DNA of 64,000 bases from Streptomyces sp. V4I2 (GTDB lineage: Bacteria; Actinomycetota; Actinomycetes; Streptomycetales; Streptomycetaceae), in contig NZ_JAUSZM010000003.1 in assembly GCF_030817655.1 (NCBI RefSeq), forward strand, positions 5,332,001-5,396,000, given 5' to 3'. Positions 8,292-18,865 of this stretch are shown one piece after another (position 1 is the stretch's first letter; every line of letters begins with the position of its first letter). The notes below the pieces were generated by a model. The model was not told the origin of the DNA and made no database searches. It saw only the letters and a program-made list of their open reading frames with translations. A program made the translations under genes and the position numbers.

Positions 8292-9194
8292 CTACGACCA
8301 GCTGGTGCCCGTCAGACGCTCGTACGCCTCCACGTACTTGGCGCGGGTCGCGGTCACGACCTGCTCGGGCAGCGGCGGCGGGGGCTGCTCGCTCTTCCGG
8401 TCCCAGCCGGACTCCGGCGAGGTGAGCCAGTCGCGGACGTACTGCTTGTCGTACGACGGCTGCGCGCGGCCCGGCTGCCACTGGTCGGCCGGCCAGAAGC
8501 GGGAGGAGTCGGGGGTGAGGACCTCGTCGGCGATGACCAGGGTGTCGTTGTTCTCGAGACCGAACTCGAACTTCGTGTCCGCGAGGATGATCCCGCGGTC
8601 GCGGGCGATGTCCCGGCCGCGGGAGTAGACGGCGAGGGTGGCCTGGCGCAGCCGGGCGGCGGTGTCGGCGCCGACCTGGCGGGCGACCTCCTCGTAGGAC
8701 ACGTTCTCGTCGTGCTCGCCGACCTCGGCCTTGGTGGCCGGGGTGAAGATCGGGGCGGGCAGTTCCGAGCCGTCGACCAGGCCTTCGGGGAGGGCGAGGC
8801 CGCAGACCGTACGGGACTCCTTGTACTCCACCAGGCCCGAACCGGTCAGGTAGCCGCGGGCCACGGCCTCCACCGGGACCATCTGGAGGGACTTGCAGAC
8901 CAGGGTGCGGCCGGCCCAGTCGGCGGGGGCGCCGGCGGGCAGGTCGGTGCTCAGGACGTGGTTGGGGACCAGGTCGGCGAGCTGGTCGAACCACCACAGG
9001 GAGAGCTGGGTGAGGACCCGCCCCTTGTCGGGGATCTCGGTCGGAAGCACCCAGTCGAAGGCGGAGATGCGGTCGCTGGCGACCATCACGAGGTCGCCCG
9101 CCTCGTTCTGGTACAGCTCGCGCACCTTGCCGGTGTGGAGGTGGACCAGGCCCGGAACCTGGAGCGGCTCGGGCTTTTCTACGAATCCGGACAC
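8292..9194 (-). CDS. purC: Phosphoribosylaminoimidazole-succinocarboxamide synthase
   Basis: SAICAR synthetase, which condenses CAIR with aspartate using ATP in purine synthesis. The product is 300 aa, with family motifs HTGKVRELY, DRISAFDWVLPTEIPDKG, EAVARGYLTGSG and DTKFEFG. The GTG at 9194 is preceded by GGGGAGGAACC, and the open frame upstream lacks similarity, so this start is preferred over the longer frame. It is encoded alone on the minus strand, 110 bp downstream of an unrelated gene. Confidence 0.96.
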   Translation of the reverse strand: MSGFVEKPEPLQVPGLVHLHTGKVRELYQNEAGDLVMVASDRISAFDWVLPTEIPDKGRVLTQLSLWWFDQLADLVPNHVLSTDLPAGAPADWAGRTLVCKSLQMVPVEAVARGYLTGSGLVEYKESRTVCGLALPEGLVDGSELPAPIFTPATKAEVGEHDENVSYEEVARQVGADTAARLRQATLAVYSRGRDIARDRGIILADTKFEFGLENNDTLVIADEVLTPDSSRFWPADQWQPGRAQPSYDKQYVRDWLTSPESGWDRKSEQPPPPLPEQVVTATRAKYVEAYERLTGTSWS

Positions 9195-9303
9195 GGTTCC
9201 TCCCCGTGGTGATGTCCAAGTGGGTCGATTCTCCCGTATGGCGAGGATCGGTCTTGGTCCGGGGTGTGTGGAGCGGGCGTCGGCCGCGGTGGCGCGGCCC
9301 GGT

Positions 9304-10818
9304 TTAGTCACGTTTGCAGATGCGGTCCAGAAGGTTCGCGGTGGCTCGCTGGACTCGGGGGTCGACGTGGCCCGGGCGGTCCAGGGACGGTGACCACGCG
9401 AACGTCCCGGATGCGAAGACCAGGGCGCCGGAGGGGGCGCGGTAGAGGGAGGTCTCCTGGTGGCGGAGGACTCCCTCGCTGTCGGCGTACGGGGAGTGGG
9501 CGAGCAGGATGCGGTCGTCGTGCTCGGGCAGCGGGGTGCGCGGGAAGTAGCGGTCGGCCTCGCCCGCGACCAGGCCCTCGATCTCGTCACCCTCGTGCGC
9601 GCCGGTCGCCTCCCACATCCAGTGGTCGACGTTGCGCACGATCAGGGGGTGGGGCTCGGGGACGCGGCCGGCGTACTGGATGCCGACCAGTTGCTGCTCG
9701 GGGCGGTCGATCTCGCGCCACAGCACGGGTTTGCCCGGCCCCCGGCGCTTTCGGCAGGTGAGCAGGCGGTCCGGGACGCCGGACGGGGACGGGCCCAACT
9801 CCACCTGCCAGTACATGGTGTTGGCCGACAGGAAGACCAGGCTCGTGCCGTGCTCGCGAGCGCGTTCCGCGGTGCGGCGCATGTTCGTCGACCAGTACTC
9901 GTCGTGGCCCGGGAAGACCAGGCCGCGGTAGCGGGTGGGGTCGACATGGCCGGCGTGCAGGTCGCGGGCGTCGGCGTAGGCGAGGTCGTAGCCGTAGCGC
10001 TCGGCCCAGCGGATGAAGTCGTAGGCGTGGCCCACGTGGAGGGGCAGACCGGCGCCCGCGTACGGGCGGTCGAAGGAGATGGTCGTCGCGGCGTCGGCCT
10101 CGCCGAGCAGCCGGCCGTTCTCGTCCCAGGCGTGGTAGAGGCTGGCGCCGGTGCGGCCGTCCTCCGGGTAGAGGTTGTACGCCTGCCAGGTGATGTCGGG
10201 CAGCAGGAGCAGCAGGTCGGCCGGGTGGTTGTCGCGGACGGTGAACGGGATGTGGGAGCGGTAGCCGTCGACGGTGGTGAGGACGGCGACATACGCGCCG
10301 ATGCTCCAGTAGCTCGGGATCTGCAGGCGCCAGGACAGCCACCAGTGGTGGCAGGACACCGTGCGGTCGGCGGTGAGGGGCGCGGGCTGGACTATGCCCG
10401 ACAGGCGGGGGCTGGTGGTGATCTTCGCGGCGCCGTCACCGCCGTAGTGGCCGATGCGGTAGACGTCTACGGCGAACTCCTGGGGCGGGTCGACCGTGAT
10501 GTGGAAGTCGACGGCCTCGCCGGGGGCGACCGCGCCGGTGGAGGCGAAGCCCTTGATCTGCCGGTGGACGTCGTCGGCGGAGCGGGGGCCCGAGGCGGCG
10601 CGCGGGGCGGGCGCCCTGGGGGCGCCTTCCTTCGGGCTGTGGGTGCTGCGGGCGCTGTGGGCCGGCTCCGCGTCCACGTACCAGGGGACGACCTGGCCGG
10701 TGTCGTCGAAGTATGTCTCGGTGCCGCGCAGCCAGGGGACCGGGCCCTGGCCGAAGGGGTCCGTCACGGCGTGCGCGAGTGCTCCCGACTCCCAGCGGCG
10801 GATCTGCTCCGACCCCAT
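9304..10818 (-). CDS. N,N-dimethylformamidase large-subunit-like protein
   Basis: A 504-aa cytoplasmic protein without signal peptide. The C-terminal two-thirds (HWMWEATGA, VFPGHDEYW, LVFLSANTMYWQVE) resembles the large subunit of N,N-dimethylformamidase and related amidohydrolase-like proteins of actinobacteria. Substrate and activity are unknown. The N-terminal 100 residues include a proline/alanine-rich stretch. The ATG at 10818 opens as MGSEQIRRWESGALA. A hexamer repeat lies just upstream of the start. Confidence 0.7.
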   Translation of the reverse strand: MGSEQIRRWESGALAHAVTDPFGQGPVPWLRGTETYFDDTGQVVPWYVDAEPAHSARSTHSPKEGAPRAPAPRAASGPRSADDVHRQIKGFASTGAVAPGEAVDFHITVDPPQEFAVDVYRIGHYGGDGAAKITTSPRLSGIVQPAPLTADRTVSCHHWWLSWRLQIPSYWSIGAYVAVLTTVDGYRSHIPFTVRDNHPADLLLLLPDITWQAYNLYPEDGRTGASLYHAWDENGRLLGEADAATTISFDRPYAGAGLPLHVGHAYDFIRWAERYGYDLAYADARDLHAGHVDPTRYRGLVFPGHDEYWSTNMRRTAERAREHGTSLVFLSANTMYWQVELGPSPSGVPDRLLTCRKRRGPGKPVLWREIDRPEQQLVGIQYAGRVPEPHPLIVRNVDHWMWEATGAHEGDEIEGLVAGEADRYFPRTPLPEHDDRILLAHSPYADSEGVLRHQETSLYRAPSGALVFASGTFAWSPSLDRPGHVDPRVQRATANLLDRICKRD

Positions 10819-10846
10819 GGTGGCTCCCCTCCCTCGCGCCCCCGTA

Positions 10847-10899
<53 letters not shown>

Positions 10900-11055
10900 G
10901 GCCTGCGCCGTGCCTGTCCTGTGGCGTAAGCCCTTGCCATGTGCTCGATCGGTCCCAGCACATCACATTACGCACCCAGGCGGTCACTATTCGTTGCGAA
11001 TTGGCTGTAAGTGGAATCGGGGGATCCGGTACACCGTCTCACCGGCAGGTGCCCG

Positions 11056-13062
11056 TCAGACGAGGCGGACCGGTTTCTCCGGGCGTATCCCCGACTTGAC
11101 CAGCCACGCCTGGAGCGGGGCCGGGTCGCCGTCCTCCACCAGGCTGAGGACGCGGGGGGCCAGGTCGGCCGCCCGTTCGCCGTTGACCATGAGGGACGGG
11201 CCGTCGAGCCAGTCGAGGCCCGGGGTCGCGCCTGCGGTGTCCATCGCGGCGCAGCACACCATCGCGGTGACGTGGTCGGTGAGCAGTTCGCGGGCGGTGC
11301 GGGGTGGCTGCAGGGGGAAGAGGGGCAGCATGCCGTCGTCCCAGAGGGCGGTGTCGGGGCTGCCGCCGGGGCCGGTGCCGCTGCCACTGGCCTGGCCGGG
11401 CGGGGGTGGGGGTGGGGGTGGGCCGGTCGGGGATGTGGTTCCGGGTGCGGATGCCTCTTCGCGGGCGATTTCGGCGCTCAGGCGGGCGGCGAGGGCGGTG
11501 GCGTTTTCGGTGCCGCCGGGGGAGTCGTCGTCGAGGTCGACCGGGGGGTAGGGGGCGTTGTCGTCGGCGTCGGCGTTGGCCTCGATGTCGGTGCTTGTGG
11601 TGGTGTCGGCGATCGTGGTGGGGGCGGCCTCGGTGGCTGTGCCGGTGTCGCTGTCGCCGCCGGTGTCGCTGTCGCCGCCGGTGTCGCTGCCGCCGCCGGT
11701 GTCGCTGCCGCCGCCGGTGTCGCTGCCGCCGGGGCTGGCGCTGTCGGCCTGCGAGCCGTCGGTCCGGGGTGTCGTGGCCGCCGGGTCGGTCAGGTGGGCC
11801 AGGACGCGGGCCAGGGTCGGGCCGTCGGGGTCGGGTGAGGTGGGGTCGGGGGCGCGGCGGACGCCCAGGGCGTCCAGGACGCGGTGGAGACGGGCCGCGT
11901 CGGTGCGCCACTTGCGGTCGACGACCTCGTCCGGGTACTCCTGCCAGGCCACCGGGGCCCAGTCCCGGCCCGGCTCGGCGGGGCCGCCGTGGAAGAGGCG
12001 GGCGGCGAGCAGCGAGGTCGCCTCGTCGATCGCGCCGGGCTCTTCGAGCAGGTCGCAGGCGGGGCGCTCGCCCAGCCGGGAGGCGAAGCCCTCGGCCAGC
12101 CGGTCCCGCCGGGACAGCTCGGTGAGGGCCGCGACGACGCCCGCGTCCAGCCGGGAGGGCCAGCGGCCCATCCGCCAGGCGGGCAGCGCGACCCGGGTCA
12201 GCAGCCGGTCCCAGCCGGCGTACGCGAGGCCCACCTGTTCCTGGGCGACGATCCTCAGGCCGTAATCCACAGCCTGTGCACGCTCGGCCGCCGCGGCGGC
12301 GACCCCGCGCTCCATCTCGGCGGCATGGCCGCGACAGCTGCGCAACAGCAGCCGGGCGACCCAGCCGATGCCCGCGAGCACCGGGCGGATGAGGACGCTG
12401 CGGCCGGGCGCCGAGGTCACGGCCACCGCCGCGTCCAGCCCCCGTACGAAGCGGCGGGCCGCGGCTATGTCCGGGTGCGCCGAAGGGCCCGTACCGGCGA
12501 CGACCGGGGCGAGGACGGCGCGCAGCTCGCCCACGCGCATCCACCACAGGAACGGGGAGCCGATGACGAGGACGGGCGCGGCGGCGGCACGGCGGTGGGA
12601 GCCGCGGACGCCCGCTATCTCGTCGTGGTCCTCGCGCGGGGGCGGGCCGTGGGCCGGGTGGGTGCGGTCCTCCAGCCAGCTGTCGCAGTCCGGGGTGAGC
12701 GCTATGGCGGAGGGTGCCGGGACGTCCAGGCGGTCGGCGAGGTCGCGCACCATGCGGTAGAGGTCGGGGGCCGACTCCTCGGCGATCGGGACCGTCGGGC
12801 TGACGGCGGGCCGGGAGCGGGCGACGACCAGGGCGATGCCGCCGGCCGCGAGCAGTGCGAGGACGGCGACCACGGACATCGTCCACCGCGCGGCGTCCCA
12901 GCCGGGGCCCACGAGATGGTCCGTCGAGCCGCCGGCGAGCAGCACGACGGCGACGGCCGCGGGCAGCAGCGCGACAGCCAGTGCCCGGCTGCGTATGCGC
13001 AGCACGGCCAGGGCTCGGGACCGCGCGGACTGTGCTCCCGCCTCCACACCCATACCGGTCAT
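11056..13062 (-). CDS. Membrane protein with low-complexity C-terminal half
   Basis: A 668-aa protein. Two hydrophobic segments near the N-terminus (ALAVALLPAAVAVVLLAGG and VVAVLALLAAGGIALVVA) are followed by a large soluble part, with another hydrophobic patch around PVLAGIGWVARLLLR. The middle part resembles membrane-anchored M48-like proteins of Streptomyces, but I see no HExxH zinc motif. Residues about 440-590 are Asp/Ser/Thr/Gly-rich and include a GSDTGG repeat and a run of nine prolines. The start ATG 13062 is chosen because GAGG lies close upstream. Function unknown. Confidence 0.65.
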   Translation of the reverse strand: MTGMGVEAGAQSARSRALAVLRIRSRALAVALLPAAVAVVLLAGGSTDHLVGPGWDAARWTMSVVAVLALLAAGGIALVVARSRPAVSPTVPIAEESAPDLYRMVRDLADRLDVPAPSAIALTPDCDSWLEDRTHPAHGPPPREDHDEIAGVRGSHRRAAAAPVLVIGSPFLWWMRVGELRAVLAPVVAGTGPSAHPDIAAARRFVRGLDAAVAVTSAPGRSVLIRPVLAGIGWVARLLLRSCRGHAAEMERGVAAAAAERAQAVDYGLRIVAQEQVGLAYAGWDRLLTRVALPAWRMGRWPSRLDAGVVAALTELSRRDRLAEGFASRLGERPACDLLEEPGAIDEATSLLAARLFHGGPAEPGRDWAPVAWQEYPDEVVDRKWRTDAARLHRVLDALGVRRAPDPTSPDPDGPTLARVLAHLTDPAATTPRTDGSQADSASPGGSDTGGGSDTGGGSDTGGDSDTGGDSDTGTATEAAPTTIADTTTSTDIEANADADDNAPYPPVDLDDDSPGGTENATALAARLSAEIAREEASAPGTTSPTGPPPPPPPPGQASGSGTGPGGSPDTALWDDGMLPLFPLQPPRTARELLTDHVTAMVCCAAMDTAGATPGLDWLDGPSLMVNGERAADLAPRVLSLVEDGDPAPLQAWLVKSGIRPEKPVRLV
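11641..11730. repeat. 18-bp coding tandem repeat, five units
   Basis: Five units of GCCGGTGTCGCTGYCGCC run from 11641 to 11730 and encode a Gly-Ser-Asp-Thr-Gly-Gly/Asp repeat in the membrane protein gene. Copy number is a multiple of three bases, so expansion keeps the frame. Confidence 0.9.
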
Positions 13063-13402
13063 GACCGGACCTCGCCCCCTCCCTGCCGTCCTGCCCGCCC
13101 GGCTCTCTGCCCGGCTCTCCTGGCGTTGCTCACTCCCCCACTGTGGCACCGCCCACTGACATCGCAATGCCGGTGGGCCAAGTGCCGGACCGCTTGCGCC
13201 GCACCCTAGTTGGGGCCCCGGCCCTCGTCAGCCGGATGGGGCATCGGTCACTCGATGGAATGGCCTTGGGGAAAGGTGGATGACGGACAGCAACGATCAG
13301 GCCCCGGATCGTGAGACGGATCCGGGGCCTGCGAGGTTCATCGATGTCTGGGTATTTCCGCCGGTCCGCGCCGGGGTTCTCAGACGGTCTGCGCCAGTGC
13401 TG
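13063..13402. other. Intergenic region downstream of purD
   Basis: About 340 bp without a convincing gene. It holds the 5' region of the membrane protein gene (with GGGAGGGGGCGAGG close to its start) and a strong inverted repeat at 13301-13328. Short open frames here (for example 13297-13566) overlap purD antisense and are not believable. Confidence 0.6.
13301..13328 (-). terminator. Hairpin downstream of purD
   Basis: GCCCCGGATC and GATCCGGGGC form a perfect 10-bp stem with an 8-nt loop, 75 bp past the purD stop codon. It has no T tract, so it is only a probable terminator. Confidence 0.55.
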
Positions 13403-14656
<1,254 letters not shown>

Positions 14657-14752
14657 GGGGGTCAGCCTAACCGGGTTTTGTGCGGGGTTCCGAAGGGGTG
14701 GAGGGAGGTGAGCTGTGGGTTCCTCCAAGGCGTGGCCCGGCATGGTCCGGTG

Positions 14753-17200
14753 CTACTCGTTCGAGAACTCCTCCACCACCGTGGCTCCCAGCTCTCTCAC
14801 GATGAGTTCGTGGCCGGAGAGGGCCGACTCGTCGAGGTCGGGATCGTCGTCCTCCGGGGTGTCGTCCTCGGGGGAGACCGGGGTCGGTTCCGGGGCGGAC
14901 CGCTGGGGGGCGGGGCGGGATGAGGACGCCTGGGCCTGCGCCGAGGTGGTCGGCGTGGGTGCGGCGGACGAGGGCTGGGGGGACGCCGGGCGCGGGGGGG
15001 CCGTAGCGCCACCGCCACCGCCGCTGCCGTAGCCGCCGCCACCCGTTCCGCCCGGGCCGGCGCCGCCTCCAGCGCCGTAGCCGCCGTAGCCGCCGTTGGA
15101 ACCGGTCGGGCCGCCGCCGGTGGCCGGGGGTGCCGAGCCGCCCGACGGGTCGATGATCGCCTCGATCTTCCACTGCACGTTGAACTGCTCGGCCAGCGCC
15201 TGCTTCAGCACGTCCTCGCTGCCGCTGCCGGAGAAGTTGTCACGCGCGCCGGCGTTGAGGAAGCCGAGCTGGAGGGTGGTGCCGTCGAAACCGGTCACCT
15301 GCGCGTTCTGGCTGAGCAGGATCCAGGTGAACCGGCGGCGGTTCTTGACGGCCTCCAGGATGTTCGGCCAGAGCGTGCGCGGGTCGAGGCCGCCGGTGGG
15401 AGGCGCATAGTCGGTGGCCGGAGCGGGGGGCGCCGCCTGCGGTGCGGGGGTGGAAGGGGCGGCGGGGGCGGGCGCGGACGCGGGCGCGGGTGTGCTCGGG
15501 GCCGCGGCCGGGGGTTGTCCGCCGCCGGCGGGGGTCGCCGTGGGCCAGCCGCCGGGGCGTCGACCGCCACCGGCGGGGGCGGCGGTGGGCCAGGCGCCGG
15601 GGGCGGGGGACGTGGGGGCGGGGGTGGGGGACGTGGGGGCGGGGGTGGGTGCAGGGGTGGGTGCCGACGGGGGCGCCTGGGCCGGTTGCTCCTGCTGAGG
15701 CTGAGGCGGCTGCTGCTGGGTGTGGTCGGGGGCTGCTGGGCGGGCGGCGGGGGCGGCAGCGGGCGCAGGTCCTGCGGCGGCGGGTACCGGTCCTCCAGCC
15801 ACGGGCGCAGGTCCTCCGGCCACGGGTGCCGCCTGCTCAGAGGGCATGCCCGGCGAGGCAGCGCCCGCGCCCGCCGGTGCCCCGGAAGCCCGTACCGCAG
15901 CGCGAGCCGCGGCCGCGCCGCCCCCCGGGGGCGCGGGCGCGGCCGCCACCGCTCCACCCTGGGCCTGGGCCTGGGCCTGGGCGTGCGCGTCGGGGCCGGG
16001 GACGTAGCCCATGGCCGGCGCTCCGCCCCCCGCGGAGAAGTTCACGCCGCGCTCGATGCGGTCCAGGCGGGCCATGACCGACCGCTCGTCGCCGTACGCG
16101 GCGGGCAGCAGCACGCGCGCGCAGATGAGTTCGAGCTGGAGGCGGGGGGAGGTGGCACCGCGCATCTCGGTCAGCCCCGCGTTGACGAGGTCGGCGGCGC
16201 GGGTGAGCTCGGCGGCGCCGAAGGTGCCGGCCTGGGCCTGCATCCGCTCGATGACGTCGGCGGGGGCGTCGATGAGGCCCTTCTCCGCGGCGTCCGGCAC
16301 GGCGGCGAGGATCACCAGGTCCCGCAGCCGCTCCAGCAGGTCGGTGACGAACCGCCGGGGGTCGTTGCCCCCCTCGATGACATGGTCGACGACCTCGAAG
16401 GCGGCGGCGCCGTCACCGGTCGCGAAAGCCTCGACGACGGAGTCGAGGAGCGACAGGTCCGTGTAGCCGAGCAGGGAGGTCGCCATGGCATACGTCACAC
16501 CGTCCGCCCCCGCACCGGCGAGCAGCTGGTCCATGACGGACATCGAGTCACGCACGGACCCGGCCCCGGCCCGCACGACGAGCGGCAGCACCCCGTCCTC
16601 GACGGGGATCCCCTCCCGCCCGCACACCTCGGCCAGGTACTCGCGCAGCGTCCCGGGCGGCACGAGCCGGAACGGATAGTGGTGCGTCCGGGACCGAATG
16701 GTCCCGATGACCTTCTCGGGCTCGGTGGTGGCGAAGATGAACTTCAGATGCTCCGGCGGCTCCTCGACGACCTTGAGGAGCGCGTTGAAGCCGGCCGACG
16801 TGACCATGTGGGCCTCGTCGATGATGTAGATCTTGTAACGACTGCCCGCGGGCCCGAAGAAGGCCTTCTCCCGGAGATCACGGGCGTCGTCCACACCGCC
16901 GTGCGAAGCGGCGTCGATCTCGATGACGTCGATCGAGCCCGGGCCGTTCCTCGCGAGGTCCTGGCAGGACTGGCACTTCCCGCACGGGGTAGGTGTGGGC
17001 CCCTGCTCGCAGTTCAGGCACCTGGCCAGGATCCGCGCACTGGTCGTCTTGCCGCACCCGCGCGGACCGCTGAACAGGTACGCGTGATTGACCCGGTTGT
17101 TCCGCAGCGCCTGCTGCAGCGGGTCGGTGACATGCTCCTGCCCGATGACCTCGGCGAACGACTCCGGGCGATAGCGGCGGTACAACGCGAGAGACGACAC
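14753..17200 (-). CDS. dnaX: DNA polymerase III subunit gamma/tau
   Basis: The clamp-loader ATPase of the replisome, 815 aa from GTG 17200 (SSLALYRRYRPESF). Walker A is GPRGCGKTTSA, the zinc module has C-x8-C-x2-C-x2-C spacing (CLNCEQ...CGKCQSC), and Walker B is IIDEAH. Domain III and the start of the tau region are followed by a long Ala/Pro/Gly linker (about residues 390-590) with near-repeats such as GGWPTATPAGGG and PAPTPAPT. A conserved C-terminal segment (LWPNILEAVKNRRRFTWILLSQNAQV) follows, then an acidic tail. No slippery A-rich heptamer is evident. It lies 65 bp downstream of the SRP RNA gene. Confidence 0.95.
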   Translation of the reverse strand: MSSLALYRRYRPESFAEVIGQEHVTDPLQQALRNNRVNHAYLFSGPRGCGKTTSARILARCLNCEQGPTPTPCGKCQSCQDLARNGPGSIDVIEIDAASHGGVDDARDLREKAFFGPAGSRYKIYIIDEAHMVTSAGFNALLKVVEEPPEHLKFIFATTEPEKVIGTIRSRTHHYPFRLVPPGTLREYLAEVCGREGIPVEDGVLPLVVRAGAGSVRDSMSVMDQLLAGAGADGVTYAMATSLLGYTDLSLLDSVVEAFATGDGAAAFEVVDHVIEGGNDPRRFVTDLLERLRDLVILAAVPDAAEKGLIDAPADVIERMQAQAGTFGAAELTRAADLVNAGLTEMRGATSPRLQLELICARVLLPAAYGDERSVMARLDRIERGVNFSAGGGAPAMGYVPGPDAHAQAQAQAQGGAVAAAPAPPGGGAAAARAAVRASGAPAGAGAASPGMPSEQAAPVAGGPAPVAGGPVPAAAGPAPAAAPAARPAAPDHTQQQPPQPQQEQPAQAPPSAPTPAPTPAPTSPTPAPTSPAPGAWPTAAPAGGGRRPGGWPTATPAGGGQPPAAAPSTPAPASAPAPAAPSTPAPQAAPPAPATDYAPPTGGLDPRTLWPNILEAVKNRRRFTWILLSQNAQVTGFDGTTLQLGFLNAGARDNFSGSGSEDVLKQALAEQFNVQWKIEAIIDPSGGSAPPATGGGPTGSNGGYGGYGAGGGAGPGGTGGGGYGSGGGGGATAPPRPASPQPSSAAPTPTTSAQAQASSSRPAPQRSAPEPTPVSPEDDTPEDDDPDLDESALSGHELIVRELGATVVEEFSNE

Positions 17201-17265
17201 GCATACGAGGTTATAGGCGCCCACTGACATCGGGCCCCGCCCGCAGGTCTCACCCCGGCAACGCA

Positions 17266-17360
17266 AGCGCCCCCCACGCACCCGCCAGAGCCAACCTACC
17301 CTTGCTGCCTTCCGGCCCTGGGGGAGTTCAGTCAGATAGCGCCGCGTGAGGGGCTGCGCC
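17266..17360 (-). ncRNA. ffs: Signal recognition particle small RNA (4.5S-like)
   Basis: On the minus strand the SRP domain IV motif reads GGGCCGGAAGGCAGCAAGG, inside the long hairpin that binds Ffh. The ends pair perfectly (GCCCCTCACGC with GCGTGGGGGGC, 11 bp), giving an RNA of about 90-95 nt. The position just upstream of dnaX on the same strand is normal for Streptomyces. The exact ends are estimates from the pairing. Confidence 0.9.
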
Positions 17361-17430
17361 AACAGTACCCGATGCCGGCCAGGGGGAACGAGTTCGCGAG
17401 CACTCCTCAACGTCTTGTATTGTTTGCGGC

Positions 17431-17518
17431 GGAGGATTCGCCTAGTGGCCTAGGGCGCACGCTTGGAAAGCGTGTTGGGGGCAACCCCTCACGAGTTCGA
17501 ATCTCGTATCCTCCGCCA
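17431..17518 (+). tRNA. tRNA-Ser (anticodon GGA), intact attachment-site gene
   Basis: An 85-nt class II tRNA plus encoded CCA. The acceptor is GGAGGAT/ATCCTCC, the anticodon loop CTTGGAAAG (GGA), with a long variable arm and T loop GTTCGAATC. Its 3' 54 nt form the left copy of the AICE attachment repeat, and further fragments occur at 30,992, 36,983 and 44,264. Integration left the gene intact at the left end. Confidence 0.96.
17463..17516 (+). repeat. Left attachment site, copy A of tRNA-Ser 54-bp repeat
   Basis: The sequence from TTGGAAAGCG to TATCCTCCGC, the 3' part of the intact tRNA-Ser gene, is repeated exactly at 30992-31045. It defines one end of the AICE. Confidence 0.95.
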
Positions 17519-17540
17519 GTGCCTCACCGGGCACGATGTC

Positions 17541-17572
17541 GAAGGGCCCCACCGTTCGCGGTGGGGCCCTTC
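17541..17572 (+). terminator. Terminator of tRNA-Ser
   Basis: GAAGGGCCCCACCG and CGGTGGGGCCCTTC form a perfect 14-bp stem with loop TTCG, 23 bp behind the tRNA. The left half of this hairpin, up to GGGCCCCAC, recurs at copy D (44,357-44,366). Confidence 0.85.
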
Positions 17573-17580
17573 GACGGTTG

Positions 17581-17600
17581 CAGTCTCATCTACAGTCTCA
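17581..17600. repeat. Paired CAGTCTCA repeats, candidate integrase arm sites (left end)
   Basis: CAGTCTCA occurs at 17581-17588 and 17593-17600, 12 bp apart. The same pair at the same spacing occurs near the other end (30876 and 30888). Tyrosine integrases of this group bind short arm-type direct repeats beside the core site, which fits. The second repeat overlaps the int stop codon. Confidence 0.5.
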
Positions 17601-18857
17601 ACGCGATCCTGCGGAGCTGTCCGGGCCGCTCTCGTCGGCGGCCTTGGCCACCTCCCAGATGAGCCCGCCAACCCGCTGTGCCACGTCGGCCAGGATCCCT
17701 CCCGTCACGTGCTGGTAGCGGGCCGCCATCGCTGTGGAAGACCACCCCATGATCTGCATCACCACCCGTTCCGGAACGCCGAGGATGAGCAGGACCGTGG
17801 CGGCGGTGTGCCGTGCATCGTGCAGCCGGCCGTCCCGCACCTTGGCATCAGTGAGCAGCTGCTTCCACGCGTCGTAGTCCGTGCTGGGCACCAGCGGCTC
17901 CCCCACCGGAGACGTGAAGACGAAGCCCGTCTCGCGCCACTCGTCTGCGGCCAGCCGACGCTCCCGGTCCTGCTCCTTGCGGTGCAGCTCCAGCAGCCGG
18001 CCCAATTCGCCGGGCACACCGATCACCCGACGGCCGGCCCGCGATTTCGTGGGGGCCGTGTCCTCGTTCTTCCGGACCCTCTGCTTGCAGTACCCGGGCT
18101 TTCGGCCGCAGTCTCCCCCGCACCCGTGCAGGTACTTCGGCCGCAGCCTGTTCTTCCTGACGCGGAGAATGCCGTTCTGAAGGTCGACATCCGACCAGCG
18201 CAGTCCGAGGGCTTCGCCCTGCCGCAGTCCCAGGGCGAGAGCGATGGACCAGCGAGCGCTGTTGCGCAGCTTCGCCGCCTCGGAGAGGAGACGCTGCACT
18301 TCCTCGATGTCGTACGGCTCCACCTCCTCTTCCTCGATCCTTGGAGGCACTGCGAGGGTGGCAACGTTCCGGGTCACGTGGCCGCGGCGAAGCGCGTGGT
18401 TGAGGGCGGTGCGCATCGTGCGGTGGGCCTGATGAGCCGTCGCGGCCTTGCTCCCGTTGAGCTGCATCTTCGTGTAGAAGCGTTCCAGGTGCTCAGGCTC
18501 CAGCTTGTCGAGTCGGTGAGCGCCTACACCAGGAATGAGGTGCACCCGCACGGCCACCTCGTACCCGGCATAGGTGTTCTCCCGCACTGACGGCTTGGCG
18601 ATCTCCTCCACCCAGTGCAACAGCCATGCCTGGACGGTCCACGGCCGGCCAGGCTTTCGAACCTTCCCCTCGTCGCGCTGCTTTTCCAGCGCACGGACCT
18701 TTTTGATGACCTCCGCTTCACTGACCTTGCTACTGACGTGGCGCCGGTCAGGCTTCCCGTCGTCGCAGACGCCGACCGTGACGCGGCCGTGCCAGTAACC
18801 GTCATTGCCGAAGTAGATGGACGATGCGCCATCAGGGCGCTTGGCGCGCTTGGCCAT
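17598..18857 (-). CDS. Tyrosine recombinase (AICE integrase)
   Basis: A 419-aa site-specific integrase acting at tRNA-Ser(GGA). It has an N-terminal arm-binding/SAM-like part (about 70-170) and a C-terminal catalytic domain with Arg212 (GLRQGEALGLRW), His346/Arg349 (HDARHTAA) and the nucleophile Tyr381 (MAARYQHVT). A cysteine-bearing insertion (CGGDCGRKPGYC, about 246-257) sits between catalytic boxes I and II, as in many Streptomyces integrases. ATG 18857 follows TAAGGAGTCCC. xis ends 8 bp upstream, so both are probably one unit. All catalytic residues are present. Confidence 0.95.
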   Translation of the reverse strand: MAKRAKRPDGASSIYFGNDGYWHGRVTVGVCDDGKPDRRHVSSKVSEAEVIKKVRALEKQRDEGKVRKPGRPWTVQAWLLHWVEEIAKPSVRENTYAGYEVAVRVHLIPGVGAHRLDKLEPEHLERFYTKMQLNGSKAATAHQAHRTMRTALNHALRRGHVTRNVATLAVPPRIEEEEVEPYDIEEVQRLLSEAAKLRNSARWSIALALGLRQGEALGLRWSDVDLQNGILRVRKNRLRPKYLHGCGGDCGRKPGYCKQRVRKNEDTAPTKSRAGRRVIGVPGELGRLLELHRKEQDRERRLAADEWRETGFVFTSPVGEPLVPSTDYDAWKQLLTDAKVRDGRLHDARHTAATVLLILGVPERVVMQIMGWSSTAMAARYQHVTGGILADVAQRVGGLIWEVAKAADESGPDSSAGSR

Positions 18858-18865
18858 GGGACTCC

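Noticed and set aside
14753..17200. Programmed frameshift in dnaX producing a short gamma
   Set aside because: No slippery A-rich sequence or following hairpin could be recognised.
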